Source: Peptococcaceae bacterium
Lineage (GTDB): Bacteria > Bacillota > Peptococcia > DRI-13 > UBA5745
Assembly: GCA_031264885.1 (NCBI GenBank)
Contig: JAISDM010000079.1
Coordinates: forward strand, 1-27,602
Direction: 5' to 3'
Length of the DNA: 27,602 bases
Shown here: positions 1 through 7,614 of the stretch, piece after piece
How positions within the stretch are numbered: the stretch's first letter is position 1
Layout of the letters: every line of letters starts with the position of its first letter
Translations under genes and position numbers: made by a program
Notes under the pieces: generated by a model
The model's input: the letters and a program-made list of their open reading frames with translations, nothing else
What the model was told of the DNA's origin: nothing
The model's database searches: none

Positions 1-74
1 CTTCGGCCATCCGGGGGCTGTTTCGCAAGGATGAAGCGAGCCGGGCGGAGGCGCTGTCGCTGATCCGGGGGTAG
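1..74 (+). CDS. C-terminal fragment of an unidentified protein
   Basis: Reading frame 3 is open from the window edge to a TAG at 72-74 and gives about 23 residues ending KDEASRAEALSLIRG. The charged, helical composition looks like a real protein tail, and a hairpin terminator follows 55 bases later, which supports a gene ending here. Frame 1 also stays open up to a TGA at 61-63, so the frame choice is not certain. The fragment is too short to assign a family. Confidence 0.35.
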   Translation, partial: SAIRGLFRKDEASRAEALSLIRG

Positions 75-128
75 GGACGGGCAAAAGGCGGGGAGGTTCC
101 TCCGGCGGCGTCACCACTCCGCCTGCCA

Positions 129-152
129 CCCCTCCCAAGAGGGGAATTTTTT
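129..152 (+). terminator. Rho-independent terminator (gagggg hairpin)
   Basis: CCCCTC (129-134), loop ccaa, GAGGGG (139-144), then a T run to 152. It lies just after the partial gene ending at 74. Similar gagggg hairpins occur at 5871-5888 and, decayed, near 16207 and 26897, so this may be a repeat module that also works as a terminator. Confidence 0.6.
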
Positions 153-159
153 CACACGC

Positions 160-246
160 TGAATCACGACACGGTATATATTGTGTTGACGATGCGATTT
201 TTGTTGTTTTCGGGCGGGCCCGGGCGGCAGAATGCCGCCCCTGCGG
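160..246 (+). repeat. Dispersed palindromic repeat, copy 1
   Basis: The core is GGGCGGCA (222-229), three bases, TGCCGCCC (233-240). It is preceded by a left flank reading tatattgtgttgacgatgcg and then a T-rich stretch up to about 215. The same flank precedes the core at 6109 and, in reverse orientation, follows the core at 26776, so the mobile unit is larger than the palindrome. The right half of the element (about 250-280) is decayed. Confidence 0.75.
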
Positions 247-318
247 CGCCTTGAATGATGTGCCTGCAAGGTGGCAGCGTCGCCGGCGTCTTGGCCCCAC
301 CATTACGTGGATTTCGGG

Positions 319-1833
319 TCAGATCCGCAGGCGGCGGGTTTTAAAGATGGCGGCGCCCCGGCGGATCCAGGGTTCTCTCAGCAGAAACAGGCTGCCGCAG
401 AAGAGGGCGCATGTGACCGCGGCGGCGGCGGCGGCGCTGGGGATGGACGGGGGGAAACGCTCCCGGAACAGGGCGAGGAACAGGGCGGAGGGGATTCCGG
501 AGGCGAACGTCCGGAGCAGGGATCCCGGATGGAAGCACGCGCCCGCGCGGAGGCGGATCAGCAGCAGGTTTAGGAGGCATGTAATCACGAAGCCTGCGTT
601 GAGGCTGAGGCAGACGCCCGGGAGCATGAATTCCGGATTCGCCCCGAAATACCAGATGCCCGCCAGCCGGACGCCGCTGCCGATCAAGGCGGTGACGCCG
701 CTGTGTACCACCAGCCCCAGTCCCTGCAGGATCCCGGAGGTCACCTGGGATATCCAGAAAAACAGGCTGGCGGCGGATAAATATTTCAGCATCTGCGCCG
801 CCCTTTGAATGCCGAAGAGCTTCATCGCGGCGAATTCCCCGTAGAAAAACAGCGTCAGCGCTATGGGAACGCAGATCAGGAGGCTGACGGAGAGCGCTTT
901 TTGGATATGCGCGGCCAGAGCCTCCCGGTTTCCGCCGCTCTGGGCTTGTGAAACGGAGGGCATGAGACTGGTGGACAGAGCGTAAGTAAAAATCGAGGGA
1001 ATGTTGAGCAGCATCATGGCCACTCCGGTCAATTCCCCGTAAAAGGCCGCTGCCTGAGAGGGATTCATGCCCGCCAGATATAAACGGGCCGGGATCAGGG
1101 AGGCTTCGAACACCCCGGTCAGGGTCAGGACGATCCGGGTCAGCGTCAACGGCGTCCCGAAAGAATACAACTGTTTCAGCGTGGGCAAGGCGGGACGCGC
1201 GATAAGCCCGGGCGTCTCCGTGTGCAGCCTGAAGCGGCGCCAAAGGTACAGGAAGCCGGCCAGCTCGCTGAACATGACGGCCGAGGACATGCCCAGCAGC
1301 GTCCAGACGACCCCGTAAGGCGCCAGGAGCCAGACCAGGAGCAGTCCGGAGCTGATGCGGGTTATTTGCTCCAGGGTCTGGGCGGCGGCGGTTTGGCGCA
1401 TGTCGAAATGGCCTTGAAAATACGCCCGTATGACCGATGAAACCGCGACCAGCAGCAAGTTGGGCATCATAAAAACGAAAGCGGGGATGACCCGGACGTC
1501 TTTATGCAGCCACCGGAGCAGGGAAGGGCCGGACAGCAGCAGTGTGACGCAGAGGAACGAAGAAGTGACGATGAGGATGGTGGCGGCCGTTTGCACCAGC
1601 GCCTTGCCCTGATCCGGCCGGCCGGGAATCAGCCGGGCGACCGCGGTGGGAATGCCTGCCGTGGCCACGACCAGGGCCATGGAATACAGAGGGGAGACCA
1701 TGTTGAATAAGCCGATGATTTCCGTGCCCGCCAGACGGATCATCATCCACTGGTAAACAAAACCCATGACTTTGACCAGCATGCCTGCCGATACCAGTGT
1801 GACCGCGCCTTTCAGGAAGCTTTGCCTGCTCAT
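319..1833 (-). CDS. SpoVB/MurJ-type polysaccharide (lipid II-like) flippase
   Basis: The 504-residue, strongly hydrophobic protein has an N-terminus (SFLKGAVTLVSAGMLVKVMG, then IIGLFNMVSPLYSMAL and TAGIPTAVARLI) characteristic of SpoVB and related MOP/MATE-type exporters. About 12-14 membrane spans are visible and the length fits the family. These proteins move undecaprenyl-linked cell-wall precursors across the membrane; SpoVB acts in spore cortex formation, but Clostridia carry several paralogs, so a role in sporulation is only inferred. I chose the ATG at 1833 because GGAGGAGG lies 5 bases upstream; an upstream in-frame ATG at 1848 overlaps that SD and has none of its own. The gene stands alone and is divergent from the EF-G2-like gene. 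Confidence 0.88.
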   Translation of the reverse strand: MSRQSFLKGAVTLVSAGMLVKVMGFVYQWMMIRLAGTEIIGLFNMVSPLYSMALVVATAGIPTAVARLIPGRPDQGKALVQTAATILIVTSSFLCVTLLLSGPSLLRWLHKDVRVIPAFVFMMPNLLLVAVSSVIRAYFQGHFDMRQTAAAQTLEQITRISSGLLLVWLLAPYGVVWTLLGMSSAVMFSELAGFLYLWRRFRLHTETPGLIARPALPTLKQLYSFGTPLTLTRIVLTLTGVFEASLIPARLYLAGMNPSQAAAFYGELTGVAMMLLNIPSIFTYALSTSLMPSVSQAQSGGNREALAAHIQKALSVSLLICVPIALTLFFYGEFAAMKLFGIQRAAQMLKYLSAASLFFWISQVTSGILQGLGLVVHSGVTALIGSGVRLAGIWYFGANPEFMLPGVCLSLNAGFVITCLLNLLLIRLRAGACFHPGSLLRTFASGIPSALFLALFRERFPPSIPSAAAAAAVTCALFCGSLFLLREPWIRRGAAIFKTRRLRI

Positions 1834-2237
1834 GCGCGCCTCCTCCATTTGATTTTAATTGCTGATACTCCATCTTATTTAATGTAAGCATATTTTATCC
1901 ATTGATTTTGCGGCGGGTCCCGGGCGGCAGGATGCCGCCCCTGCGGATGCGCCGCTGCCGCAAATTACCGCGCGGACCCGTTGCGGGCGTAATGCCGCCC
2001 CTGCGGATGCGCTGTTCACGGTATCGTAGGGGCGGCATTCTGCCGCCCGTCCTTGACAGACGCGAATCAACAAATGGGGAAGCATAGAAATTTCACATAA
2101 AGTGTGTAACGGAGAAGGATTTTGGCCATTCGCGATTAATTATTAATAGAATTAAAATCGCTCAGGGCTATGAGTTTCTCATATCAAGGCATATGTGTGA
2201 GGATAATAATGAGTATGCGGACAAGGAGGGCTTCGGT
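1834..2237. other. Intergenic region between divergent genes, with repeats
   Basis: About 400 bases separate the flippase (minus) from the EF-G2-like GTPase (plus). 1915-2052 is repeat material. 2085-2165 is AT-rich and probably carries the promoter of the GTPase gene, but I cannot place a convincing -35/-10 pair. A TTGACA at 2053-2058 belongs to the repeat and has no matching -10 at 16-18 bases. Confidence 0.5.
1915..2052. repeat. Dispersed palindromic repeat, copy 2 (three cores)
   Basis: There is a plus-oriented core at 1922-1940 (GGGCGGCA, gga, TGCCGCCC), a degenerate core at 1985-2000, and an inverted core at 2030-2048 (GGGCGGCA, ttc, TGCCGCCC) followed by gtccttgacaga. The outer cores face each other, as at 6109-6177, with an extra unit between them. 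Confidence 0.75.
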
Positions 2238-4271
2238 TTGCGCGTTTACGAAAGCAAAAAAATCAGAAATGTAGGGATTTTGTCTCATGGGGGAACCGGG
2301 AAGACGTCTTTGACGGAAGCCATGCTGTACGACGCGGGACACATCAACCGTCTGGGCAGAACGGACGACGGTACCACCGTGACGGATTATCTTCCGGAGG
2401 AAATCAAGCGGAAGGTGACGGTGAGCGCTACATTGGCGCCTATTGAGTGGAAGGATCACAAGATCAACGTCCTGGATACGCCCGGATACGCGGATTTTAT
2501 CGGGGAGGTTCGCAGCGCCATGCGCGCGGTGGACAGCGTTATTCTCATGGTGGACGCGGTGGCGGGCATTGAGGTCATGACGGAGGTTCATTGGGACGCC
2601 GCGGAGGAGACGCAGAAACCCCGTTTGATTTTTATCAATAAAATGGACCGGGAAAACGCCAATTTTGAGAGGACTCTGACCGCGTTGCGGGAACGCTTCG
2701 GAACCCGGGTGGCGCCCTTGACCCTGCCCATCGGCGCGGAGGATCAATTTACGGGCATTGTGGATATTTTGCAGAAAAAAGCTTGGAAATTTGAGGGCAG
2801 CAAAGCCGTTCCCACGGATATTCCGGCGGAACTGGCCGCTCAGGCGGAAAGCCATCGGGAAGAGCTGATGGAAGCGGCGGCCGAAGGCGACGATACCCTT
2901 TTGGAAAAATATCTGGAAGGGGAGCCTCTCACCGATGAGGAGATCAATTTGGGCCTGCACGCCGGTGTGCAAGCCGCTAAGATTGTGCCTGTCTTCTGCG
3001 GTTCGGCCACAAAGAATATCGGCGTTCACAACCTGCTGGACGCCGTCGTTGACCTGCTGCCTTCGCCGGTAGTAGCCGCGGGGGGAGAGGACATCAGTCA
3101 GGGGCCGGTGACGGCTTTCGTCTTTAAAACCCTGGCGGATCCCTTTGTGGGGAAACTGTCCTTTATACGGGTGGTCAAAGGCGTGCTTAAAGCGGATTCC
3201 ACGGTGCATAATTTGAATAAAGCCAAGGACGAGCGATTCGGTTCGCTTCTGATTACCCGGGGCAAAAATCAGGATACGGCGCCTGAGGCCAACGCGGGAG
3301 ACATCGTGGCCATCGCCAAGCTTGCGGATACCAACACAGGCGATACCTTGGGCGAGAAGGGCAAGTCGGAGATTCAGGAGGGGCTGGACTTCCCCCATCC
3401 GATCTTTTCCGTGGCGCTGGAGGCCAAGTCCCGGAACGACGAGGACAAGGTGGGCAGCGCCCTGACCCGGCTCCTGGAGGAGGATCCCACTTTGGTTTTG
3501 GAAAAGAACGTGGAAACCAAGGAAACCGTGCTGACCGGCATGGGAGAAACCCATCTGGACATTGTGGTGGAACGGCTCCAGCGTAAGTTCGGGGTGGAGG
3601 TCAACCGAAAGACGCCGACGGTGCCTTACCGCGAGACCATCCGGGGCAGCGCGGACTGTGAGTATAAACACAAGAAGCAGTCCGGCGGTCACGGGCAGTA
3701 CGGCCATGTGAAGATGAAATTTGATCCGCTGCCGGGCGAGGGGTTCGTGTTCGCGGAAACCATATTCGGCGGATCGGTGCCTAAGAACTATCATCCCGCG
3801 GTGGAAAAAGGCGTCCGGGAAGCCATGCAGGAGGGTGTTCTGGCCGGATATCCGGTGACGGACATCAAGGTGACTCTGTATGACGGCTCTTATCATGATG
3901 TGGATTCGTCGGAAATGTCCTTCAAGATCGCGGCCAGCCAGTGCTTCAAAAAAGGCATGGAGATGGCGAAACCGGTGCTGATGGAACCGGTGATGAACGT
4001 GGAGGCCACGGTGCCGGAGCAGTTCATGGGGGACATCATCGGGGATCTGAATACCAAGCGCGGCCGGATTCTGGGGATGGAGCCCAAGGGCAAGTGGCAG
4101 ATTGTGAAGGCGACGGTTCCCTTGGCGGAAATGTACCGTTACGCCATTGATTTGAAGTCCATTACCCAAGGCAGAGGCAGCTTTACGATGGAATTCGATC
4201 ATTATGAGGACGTGCCGCCGCAGACCGCGAAGGAGATCATCGACGCGTCGGCCAAGAAGACCGCGGACTGA
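2238..4271 (+). CDS. fusA: EF-G2-like translation factor GTPase
   Basis: A 677-residue protein of EF-G architecture. From my chosen start the P-loop is SHGGTGKTS (16-24), switch II is DTPGYADF (80-87), and NKMD (134-137) gives guanine specificity; domains II-V follow at normal spacing. The GHGGxGKTSLTEA-like P-loop, and Tyr in place of the His that follows DTPG in classical EF-G, mark the EF-G2 paralog group whose exact role is unsettled. I place the start at TTG 2238: AAGGAGGG lies 7 bases upstream, and the protein then begins MRVYESKKIRNVG, matching the family's usual N-terminus. An in-frame ATG at 2193 has no good SD. pncB follows after 14 bases and is probably co-transcribed. Confidence 0.9.
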   Translation: MRVYESKKIRNVGILSHGGTGKTSLTEAMLYDAGHINRLGRTDDGTTVTDYLPEEIKRKVTVSATLAPIEWKDHKINVLDTPGYADFIGEVRSAMRAVDSVILMVDAVAGIEVMTEVHWDAAEETQKPRLIFINKMDRENANFERTLTALRERFGTRVAPLTLPIGAEDQFTGIVDILQKKAWKFEGSKAVPTDIPAELAAQAESHREELMEAAAEGDDTLLEKYLEGEPLTDEEINLGLHAGVQAAKIVPVFCGSATKNIGVHNLLDAVVDLLPSPVVAAGGEDISQGPVTAFVFKTLADPFVGKLSFIRVVKGVLKADSTVHNLNKAKDERFGSLLITRGKNQDTAPEANAGDIVAIAKLADTNTGDTLGEKGKSEIQEGLDFPHPIFSVALEAKSRNDEDKVGSALTRLLEEDPTLVLEKNVETKETVLTGMGETHLDIVVERLQRKFGVEVNRKTPTVPYRETIRGSADCEYKHKKQSGGHGQYGHVKMKFDPLPGEGFVFAETIFGGSVPKNYHPAVEKGVREAMQEGVLAGYPVTDIKVTLYDGSYHDVDSSEMSFKIAASQCFKKGMEMAKPVLMEPVMNVEATVPEQFMGDIIGDLNTKRGRILGMEPKGKWQIVKATVPLAEMYRYAIDLKSITQGRGSFTMEFDHYEDVPPQTAKEIIDASAKKTAD

Positions 4272-4285
4272 GCAGGAGGCGCCCG

Positions 4286-5740
4286 ATGAATGAGAGAAAC
4301 CTGACGCTTCTGACCGATTTCTATGAGATCACCATGGCGAACGGTTATTTCGCGAAGGGCAAAAAAGAGCAGACGGCTGTGTTTGACATGTTTTTCCGGC
4401 GGGCGCCGGATGGCGGCGGATACGCCGTTATGGCGGGCGTCGGGCCGTTGATTGATTATCTGGAGAATCTGCGCTTTACGGACGCGGACATCGCTTTTTT
4501 GCGAAACAAGGGCTTTTTTCAGGCGGATTTTCTGGAATTTTTGAGGACGTTCCGTTTTGAGTGCGATGTGTGGGCGATCCCCGAGGGTACGCCGATTTTT
4601 CCGGGGGAACCGCTGGTGGTGGTCAAGGGGCCGATCTTGCAGGGCCAGTTTGTGGAGACCATGATTTTGCTGACCGTCAACCATCAGAGTCTGATTGCTA
4701 CCAAGGCCAACCGGATGTATCAGGCGGCGAAGGGGCGGGGGATTCTGGAATTCGGCTCCAGGCGCGCTCAGGGGTACGACGGGGCGGTGCTGGGGGCGCG
4801 GGCGGCTTATATCGGCGGCTGTTCGGGGACCGCGTGTACGATGGCGGATTTGCGTTACGGCATCCCGGCCGCCGGCACCATGGCGCACAGCTGGGTGCAG
4901 AGTTTTGACAGCGAGTATGAGGCGTTTAAGGCGTATGCTCAGATATATCCCGATCAGGCGCTGTTTTTGGTGGATACGTATAATGTCGTCCGATCCGGGA
5001 TTCCCAACGCCATCCGGGTTTTTAACGAGGTGGTGCTGCCGATGGGCTTCCGGCCTAAGGGCATACGGCTGGATTCGGGGGATCTGGCGTACCTGTCCAA
5101 ACAGGCCCGGACCATGCTGGACGAGGCGGGGTTTGAGGATGCGCGCATTGTGGCTTCCAACGCTCTGGACGAGTACATCATTCGGGATTTGATGCTTCAG
5201 GGCGCGGCGGTGGATACCTTCGGGGTGGGGGAGCGGCTGATCACCGCCTGTTCCGATCCGATCTTCGGAGGGGTCTATAAGCTGGTGGCGATGGAGAAGG
5301 ACGGGCGGCTTGTTCCCAAGATCAAAATCAGCGAGGATCCGGAAAAAATCATCAACCCGCATTTCAAGCAGGTGTACCGGTTATACTCCAAGGGCAGTCA
5401 TAGGGCCATCGGCGACGTAATCACGCTGTTCGACGAGGGGATCGACGAGAGCCGGCCGTATGAGTTGTTTCATCCGGATTTTACCTGGAAAAGGAAAACT
5501 GTCCGGGACTTTGAGGCGAAGCCGCTGCTGACGCCTGTTTTTGCGGGGGGCAAGCGGGTGTACGAAAGCCCCGGCGTTCATGAGATTCGGGATTTTTGCC
5601 GGCGACAGGTGGATCAGACCTTGTGGGACGAGGTGAAAAGGTTCGAAAACCCGCACCGTTATTATGTGGATTTGTCCCAGAAGCTGTGGGATATCAAGCA
5701 GAACCTCCTGAGGGAAGAGACGCGCAAATACGAGGTATGA
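4286..5740 (+). CDS. pncB: Nicotinate phosphoribosyltransferase
   Basis: The 484-residue cytosolic enzyme converts nicotinate and PRPP to nicotinate mononucleotide in the NAD salvage (Preiss-Handler) pathway, with ATP hydrolysis. Family landmarks are LTDFYEITMANGY (9-21), EFGSRRAQG (155-163), GTMAHSW with the likely phosphorylated His201, the PRPP-site segment IRLDSGDLAYL (260-270) and VDTFGVGERL. The length fits the long bacterial/clostridial form. AGGAGG (4274-4279) lies 6 bases before the ATG, and the gap to the GTPase gene is only 14 bases, so the pair is likely one transcript. A hairpin plus T run at 5818-5846, inside repeat material, could end it. Confidence 0.95.
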   Translation: MNERNLTLLTDFYEITMANGYFAKGKKEQTAVFDMFFRRAPDGGGYAVMAGVGPLIDYLENLRFTDADIAFLRNKGFFQADFLEFLRTFRFECDVWAIPEGTPIFPGEPLVVVKGPILQGQFVETMILLTVNHQSLIATKANRMYQAAKGRGILEFGSRRAQGYDGAVLGARAAYIGGCSGTACTMADLRYGIPAAGTMAHSWVQSFDSEYEAFKAYAQIYPDQALFLVDTYNVVRSGIPNAIRVFNEVVLPMGFRPKGIRLDSGDLAYLSKQARTMLDEAGFEDARIVASNALDEYIIRDLMLQGAAVDTFGVGERLITACSDPIFGGVYKLVAMEKDGRLVPKIKISEDPEKIINPHFKQVYRLYSKGSHRAIGDVITLFDEGIDESRPYELFHPDFTWKRKTVRDFEAKPLLTPVFAGGKRVYESPGVHEIRDFCRRQVDQTLWDEVKRFENPHRYYVDLSQKLWDIKQNLLREETRKYEV

Positions 5741-5767
5741 ACGACGGATCCGGATTTTTATCGGTTC

Positions 5768-5834
5768 GGGCGGCAGGATGCCGCCCCTACGGGCGCTGTG
5801 AACGGTGTGTCTGTGGGGGCGGCGTTTTGCTGCC
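5768..5834 (+). repeat. Dispersed palindromic repeat, copy 3
   Basis: Core GGGCGGCA (5768-5775), gga, TGCCGCCC (5779-5786), then cctacgggcgctgtgaacgg and a second, decayed inverted core ending at 5834. From the core to the trailing T run it is almost identical to the copy at 16251 and has the same orientation. Confidence 0.8.
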
Positions 5835-5846
5835 TGTTTTTATTTT
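5818..5846 (+). terminator. Probable terminator of the fusA-pncB transcript, within repeat
   Basis: GGCGGC (5818-5823), loop gtttt, GCTGCC (5829-5834, one G-T pair), then tgtttttatttt. The right half of the palindromic repeat with its T-rich tail forms an intrinsic terminator shape 78 bases after the pncB stop. Confidence 0.5.
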
Positions 5847-5950
5847 CTGCGATTCGTGGTTTTAAAAAATTCCCCTCCTGGGAGGGGAATAAAAGATGGG
5901 CGCGTTTCCGGACGGTCCCGGGCCAGACCGTCTGGAAACTATCATACCTT

Positions 5951-6025
5951 GTCATTCCGGGCTTGTCCCAGAATCCAGGTTCCTTGGTTTATCATTTTTG
6001 GATTCCGGGACAAGCCCGGAATGAC
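5951..6025. repeat. Inverted repeat with 27-bp arms (gtcattccgggcttgtccc type)
   Basis: The left arm 5951-5977 and right arm 5999-6025 are reverse complements with one mismatch, around a 21-base loop. A diverged single arm occurs at 27051-27078. Similar intergenic repeats are widespread in bacteria. No transposase is nearby, so this is a short non-coding repeat or MITE-like element. Confidence 0.75.
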
Positions 6026-6108
6026 AGGGATAGACAAGCCCGGCAATATTTAATGTGCGTTTCCATATTACATTAACGATGCGATTTTTGATGTTTCCGG
6101 ACGGGGAC

Positions 6109-6177
6109 GGGCGGCAGAATGCCGCCCCTACGGGCGCTGTGAACGATGTGCCTTGTAGGGGCGGCATTTTGCCGCCC
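6109..6177 (+). repeat. Dispersed composite palindromic repeat, copy 4 (best preserved)
   Basis: Core A (GGGCGGCA, gaa, TGCCGCCC) at 6109-6127 and inverted core B (GGGCGGCA, ttt, TGCCGCCC) at 6159-6177. With flanks, gacgggcggcagaatgccgc at the left pairs with its reverse complement at the right, so two small hairpins sit inside one larger palindrome with a spacer of about 23 bases. It lies about 50 bases upstream of the pilus promoter. Confidence 0.8.
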
Positions 6178-6230
6178 GTCCCTGACAGACACAAAGTCCA
6201 AACTGCGAATTGTAAATTTTTTTAATAGGC

Positions 6231-6259
6231 TTGACTACCTAAATTGTACATGCTATAAA
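6231..6259 (+). promoter_or_regulatory. Sigma-A promoter of the pilus operon
   Basis: TTGACT (6231-6236), 17-base spacer, TATAAA (6254-6259), with TGC directly before the -10 (extended -10). The predicted start is near 6266, giving a leader of about 175 bases before the first gene. The same promoter layout recurs at 16339-16367. Confidence 0.75.
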
Positions 6260-6348
6260 GAAAATATTATAAGAAATTCTGAAAAAATAATAAATTTGCT
6301 TTTGCTACCCTCAAAAATCGGAGTGATCCCACGAAGTATATAGCAGAT
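6260..6348 (+). promoter_or_regulatory. Conserved 5' leader, copy A (candidate structured RNA)
   Basis: 6230-6348 aligns with 16338-16456 without gaps, 101 of 119 positions identical by my count. In the leader, TTTGCTA (6301-6307) can pair with TAGCAGA (6341-6347), enclosing a conserved CCCTCAAAAA and a small hairpin GGA-GTGA-TCC (6320-6329) with a GNRA loop. The other copy has GAA-GCAA-TTC there, so the stem pair changes together and the loop stays GNRA. It matches no riboswitch class I can recall. The function is inferred; it could also be a DNA operator. Confidence 0.55.
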
Positions 6349-6441
6349 TGCAAAAGAGGCAGAATGTTTCCCATATATAGGACTCGTTAAATATCTAATA
6401 ATAATTAGGCGGCGGAACGTGGCCGCCGCGGGAGAGACGCT

Positions 6442-6951
6442 ATGACAGACAAGCAGCTGCGTGTACTCGGAAAAACGGACTTATTGCGGCTTCTGCGTGA
6501 GCAGGAAGAGGAAATAGAACGGCTCGGCGATGAAAACCGGGCGTTGGCGAAGCGCGTTGAGGAACGCGCGCTCATCATGGAGAACGCGGGTTCCATCGCT
6601 GAGGCGTCTATGCAGATCAACGGCGTCATGCGGGCGGCGCAGGAGAGCGCCGATCTGTATCTGGAAAGCCTGCGCGCCATGAGGAGCGAATACAAGGGCA
6701 TAATCGAAAAAGCGGAAAACGAGGCGAACCGGCGCGCCGAAGAGATCATCAGGGAGGCCGAACGGCGCGCCGTTGCGCGTGAGGCGCTCGAAAAACAGAC
6801 TGTGGAAGAAATGTGGAAAGATTTCAAAGGCAGAATGGCTCAATTCGCGCGTGTTCTCACGGAACTTGATGAGATCATGCGCGAGAACCCCATATTGACA
6901 CAGAGGCTGTTCAGCGAGGTAAAAAAAGACGGAAAAAGACGGAGCGGATGA
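6442..6951 (+). CDS. Coiled-coil protein, first gene of the pilus operon
   Basis: A 169-residue, highly charged protein with no signal peptide or membrane span, so cytoplasmic. It starts TDKQLRVLGKTDLLRLLREQ, then has heptad-like coiled-coil stretches at about 17-50 and 85-125, separated by a less charged segment (GSIAEASMQINGVMRAAQES). I recall similar short coiled-coil proteins beside sortase and signal-peptidase genes in Clostridia, sometimes misnamed DNA repair proteins; the function is unknown and a scaffold role in pilus assembly is only a guess. GGGAGAG (6430-6436) lies 5 bases before the ATG, preceded by a GC hairpin (6408-6427). The next gene follows after 3 bases. Confidence 0.8.
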   Translation: MTDKQLRVLGKTDLLRLLREQEEEIERLGDENRALAKRVEERALIMENAGSIAEASMQINGVMRAAQESADLYLESLRAMRSEYKGIIEKAENEANRRAEEIIREAERRAVAREALEKQTVEEMWKDFKGRMAQFARVLTELDEIMRENPILTQRLFSEVKKDGKRRSG

Positions 6952-6954
6952 GGT

Positions 6955-7542
6955 ATGAACGGAGATACCCAAACGGCGCCGCGTCCCTCCAAAGCGCTGA
7001 TAGAAGAGGAAATCCGGCGCCGGGAACGATCGGAAGCGTTTTACGGAGCGGTATGGGGTATAGTCAGGGCGTTGATCGTCATCGCGGCCGTGTCGGTTCT
7101 GCTTTCCACGCTTTGGATACCCGTATTCAGGGTATACGGCGAAAGCATGATGCCGACGCTGCGCGACGGGGAAATCGTCATCGTGGTCGGTTGGGGTGAA
7201 CTCAAGCGTGGCGACGTCGCCGCGTTCCATTCCAACCACAAGGTTCTGCTCAAGCGCGTCATAGCTGTCTCCGGGGAATGGGTAGACATCGACGCGGACG
7301 GCGCGGTCACAGTGAACGGGGAGACGCTCGACGAACCCTACGCGCCCGAAAAAGGCTTGGGCAACTGCGATATCATGCTGCCCCATCAGGTGCCCGACGG
7401 AAGATGGTTCGTTATGGGTGACCGCCGTCTCACCTCGATAGACAGCCGTTTGGGCGCGATCGGCGCGGTAAGCGGCGAACAGATCATCGGGAAGGTCGCG
7501 CTCAGGCTTTGGCCGCTCAACGCTTTCGGCCGGGTGGATTAA
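6955..7542 (+). CDS. lepB: Signal peptidase I of the pilus locus
   Basis: A 195-residue type I signal peptidase. A short cytoplasmic N-terminus and one membrane span (about 37-55) are followed by the catalytic domain: YGESMMPTL with nucleophile Ser64, LLKRVIAV with general-base Lys100, and the C-terminal box MGDRRLTSIDSR (about 154-165; usual form GDNRxxSxDSR). Both catalytic residues are present, unlike SipA of streptococcal pilus loci, which lacks them. It presumably cleaves the large pilin signal peptides outside the membrane. The gene starts 3 bases after the coiled-coil gene, with GAGG at 6950-6953 overlapping that gene's stop. Confidence 0.93.
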   Translation: MNGDTQTAPRPSKALIEEEIRRRERSEAFYGAVWGIVRALIVIAAVSVLLSTLWIPVFRVYGESMMPTLRDGEIVIVVGWGELKRGDVAAFHSNHKVLLKRVIAVSGEWVDIDADGAVTVNGETLDEPYAPEKGLGNCDIMLPHQVPDGRWFVMGDRRLTSIDSRLGAIGAVSGEQIIGKVALRLWPLNAFGRVD

Positions 7543-7614
7543 GAAGTCACCTTTCACGCGATCCCACGTTTTTTGGGTATATATAACGGTTTGGTAATGG
7601 TTTGGGCAAAAACA

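Larger units (their letters stand above)
75..318. other. Intergenic region with terminator and repeat, no gene seen
   Basis: This gap lies between the partial gene at the left edge and the 3' end of the convergent flippase gene. It holds the hairpin terminator at 129-152 and palindromic repeat copy 1. I see no convincing small gene or promoter. Confidence 0.6.
5741..6229. other. Repeat-filled intergenic region
   Basis: No gene is supported. In order it holds a composite palindromic repeat (5768-5834), a gagggg hairpin (TCCCCTCC, tg, GGAGGGGA at 5871-5888), a segment with gggcgcgtttccggac that recurs near 26877, a 27-bp-arm inverted repeat (5951-6025), and a second composite repeat (6109-6177) directly upstream of the pilus promoter. 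Confidence 0.7.

Noticed and set aside
251..808. Plus-strand open frames over the flippase 3' half
   Set aside because: Arg-rich translation opposite a well-defined membrane protein, no SD or family signature.
2053..2058. TTGACA as -35 of the EF-G2-like gene
   Set aside because: No -10 at the right distance, and the hexamer belongs to repeat sequence that is similar at 6180-6190.
2184..4202. 672-codon open frame on the minus strand
   Set aside because: It lies opposite the clear EF-G2-like gene, and its His/Arg/Leu-rich translation has no family features. It is a shadow of a GC-rich coding strand, as is the minus frame at 4202-5362 opposite pncB.
5951..6025. Insertion-sequence ends
   Set aside because: Only about 75 bases in all, with no transposase gene in the window.
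6295..6330. preQ1-I riboswitch-like string (gctaccctcaaaaa) in the leader
   Set aside because: The 5' half of the P1 stem (gagg-like) needed to pair with the ccct is missing upstream, and the downstream genes have nothing to do with queuosine.
6260..6348. Cyclic-di-GMP riboswitch, often found before surface genes in Clostridia
   Set aside because: Neither class I nor class II conserved blocks are present; only the general idea of a GNRA loop is shared.
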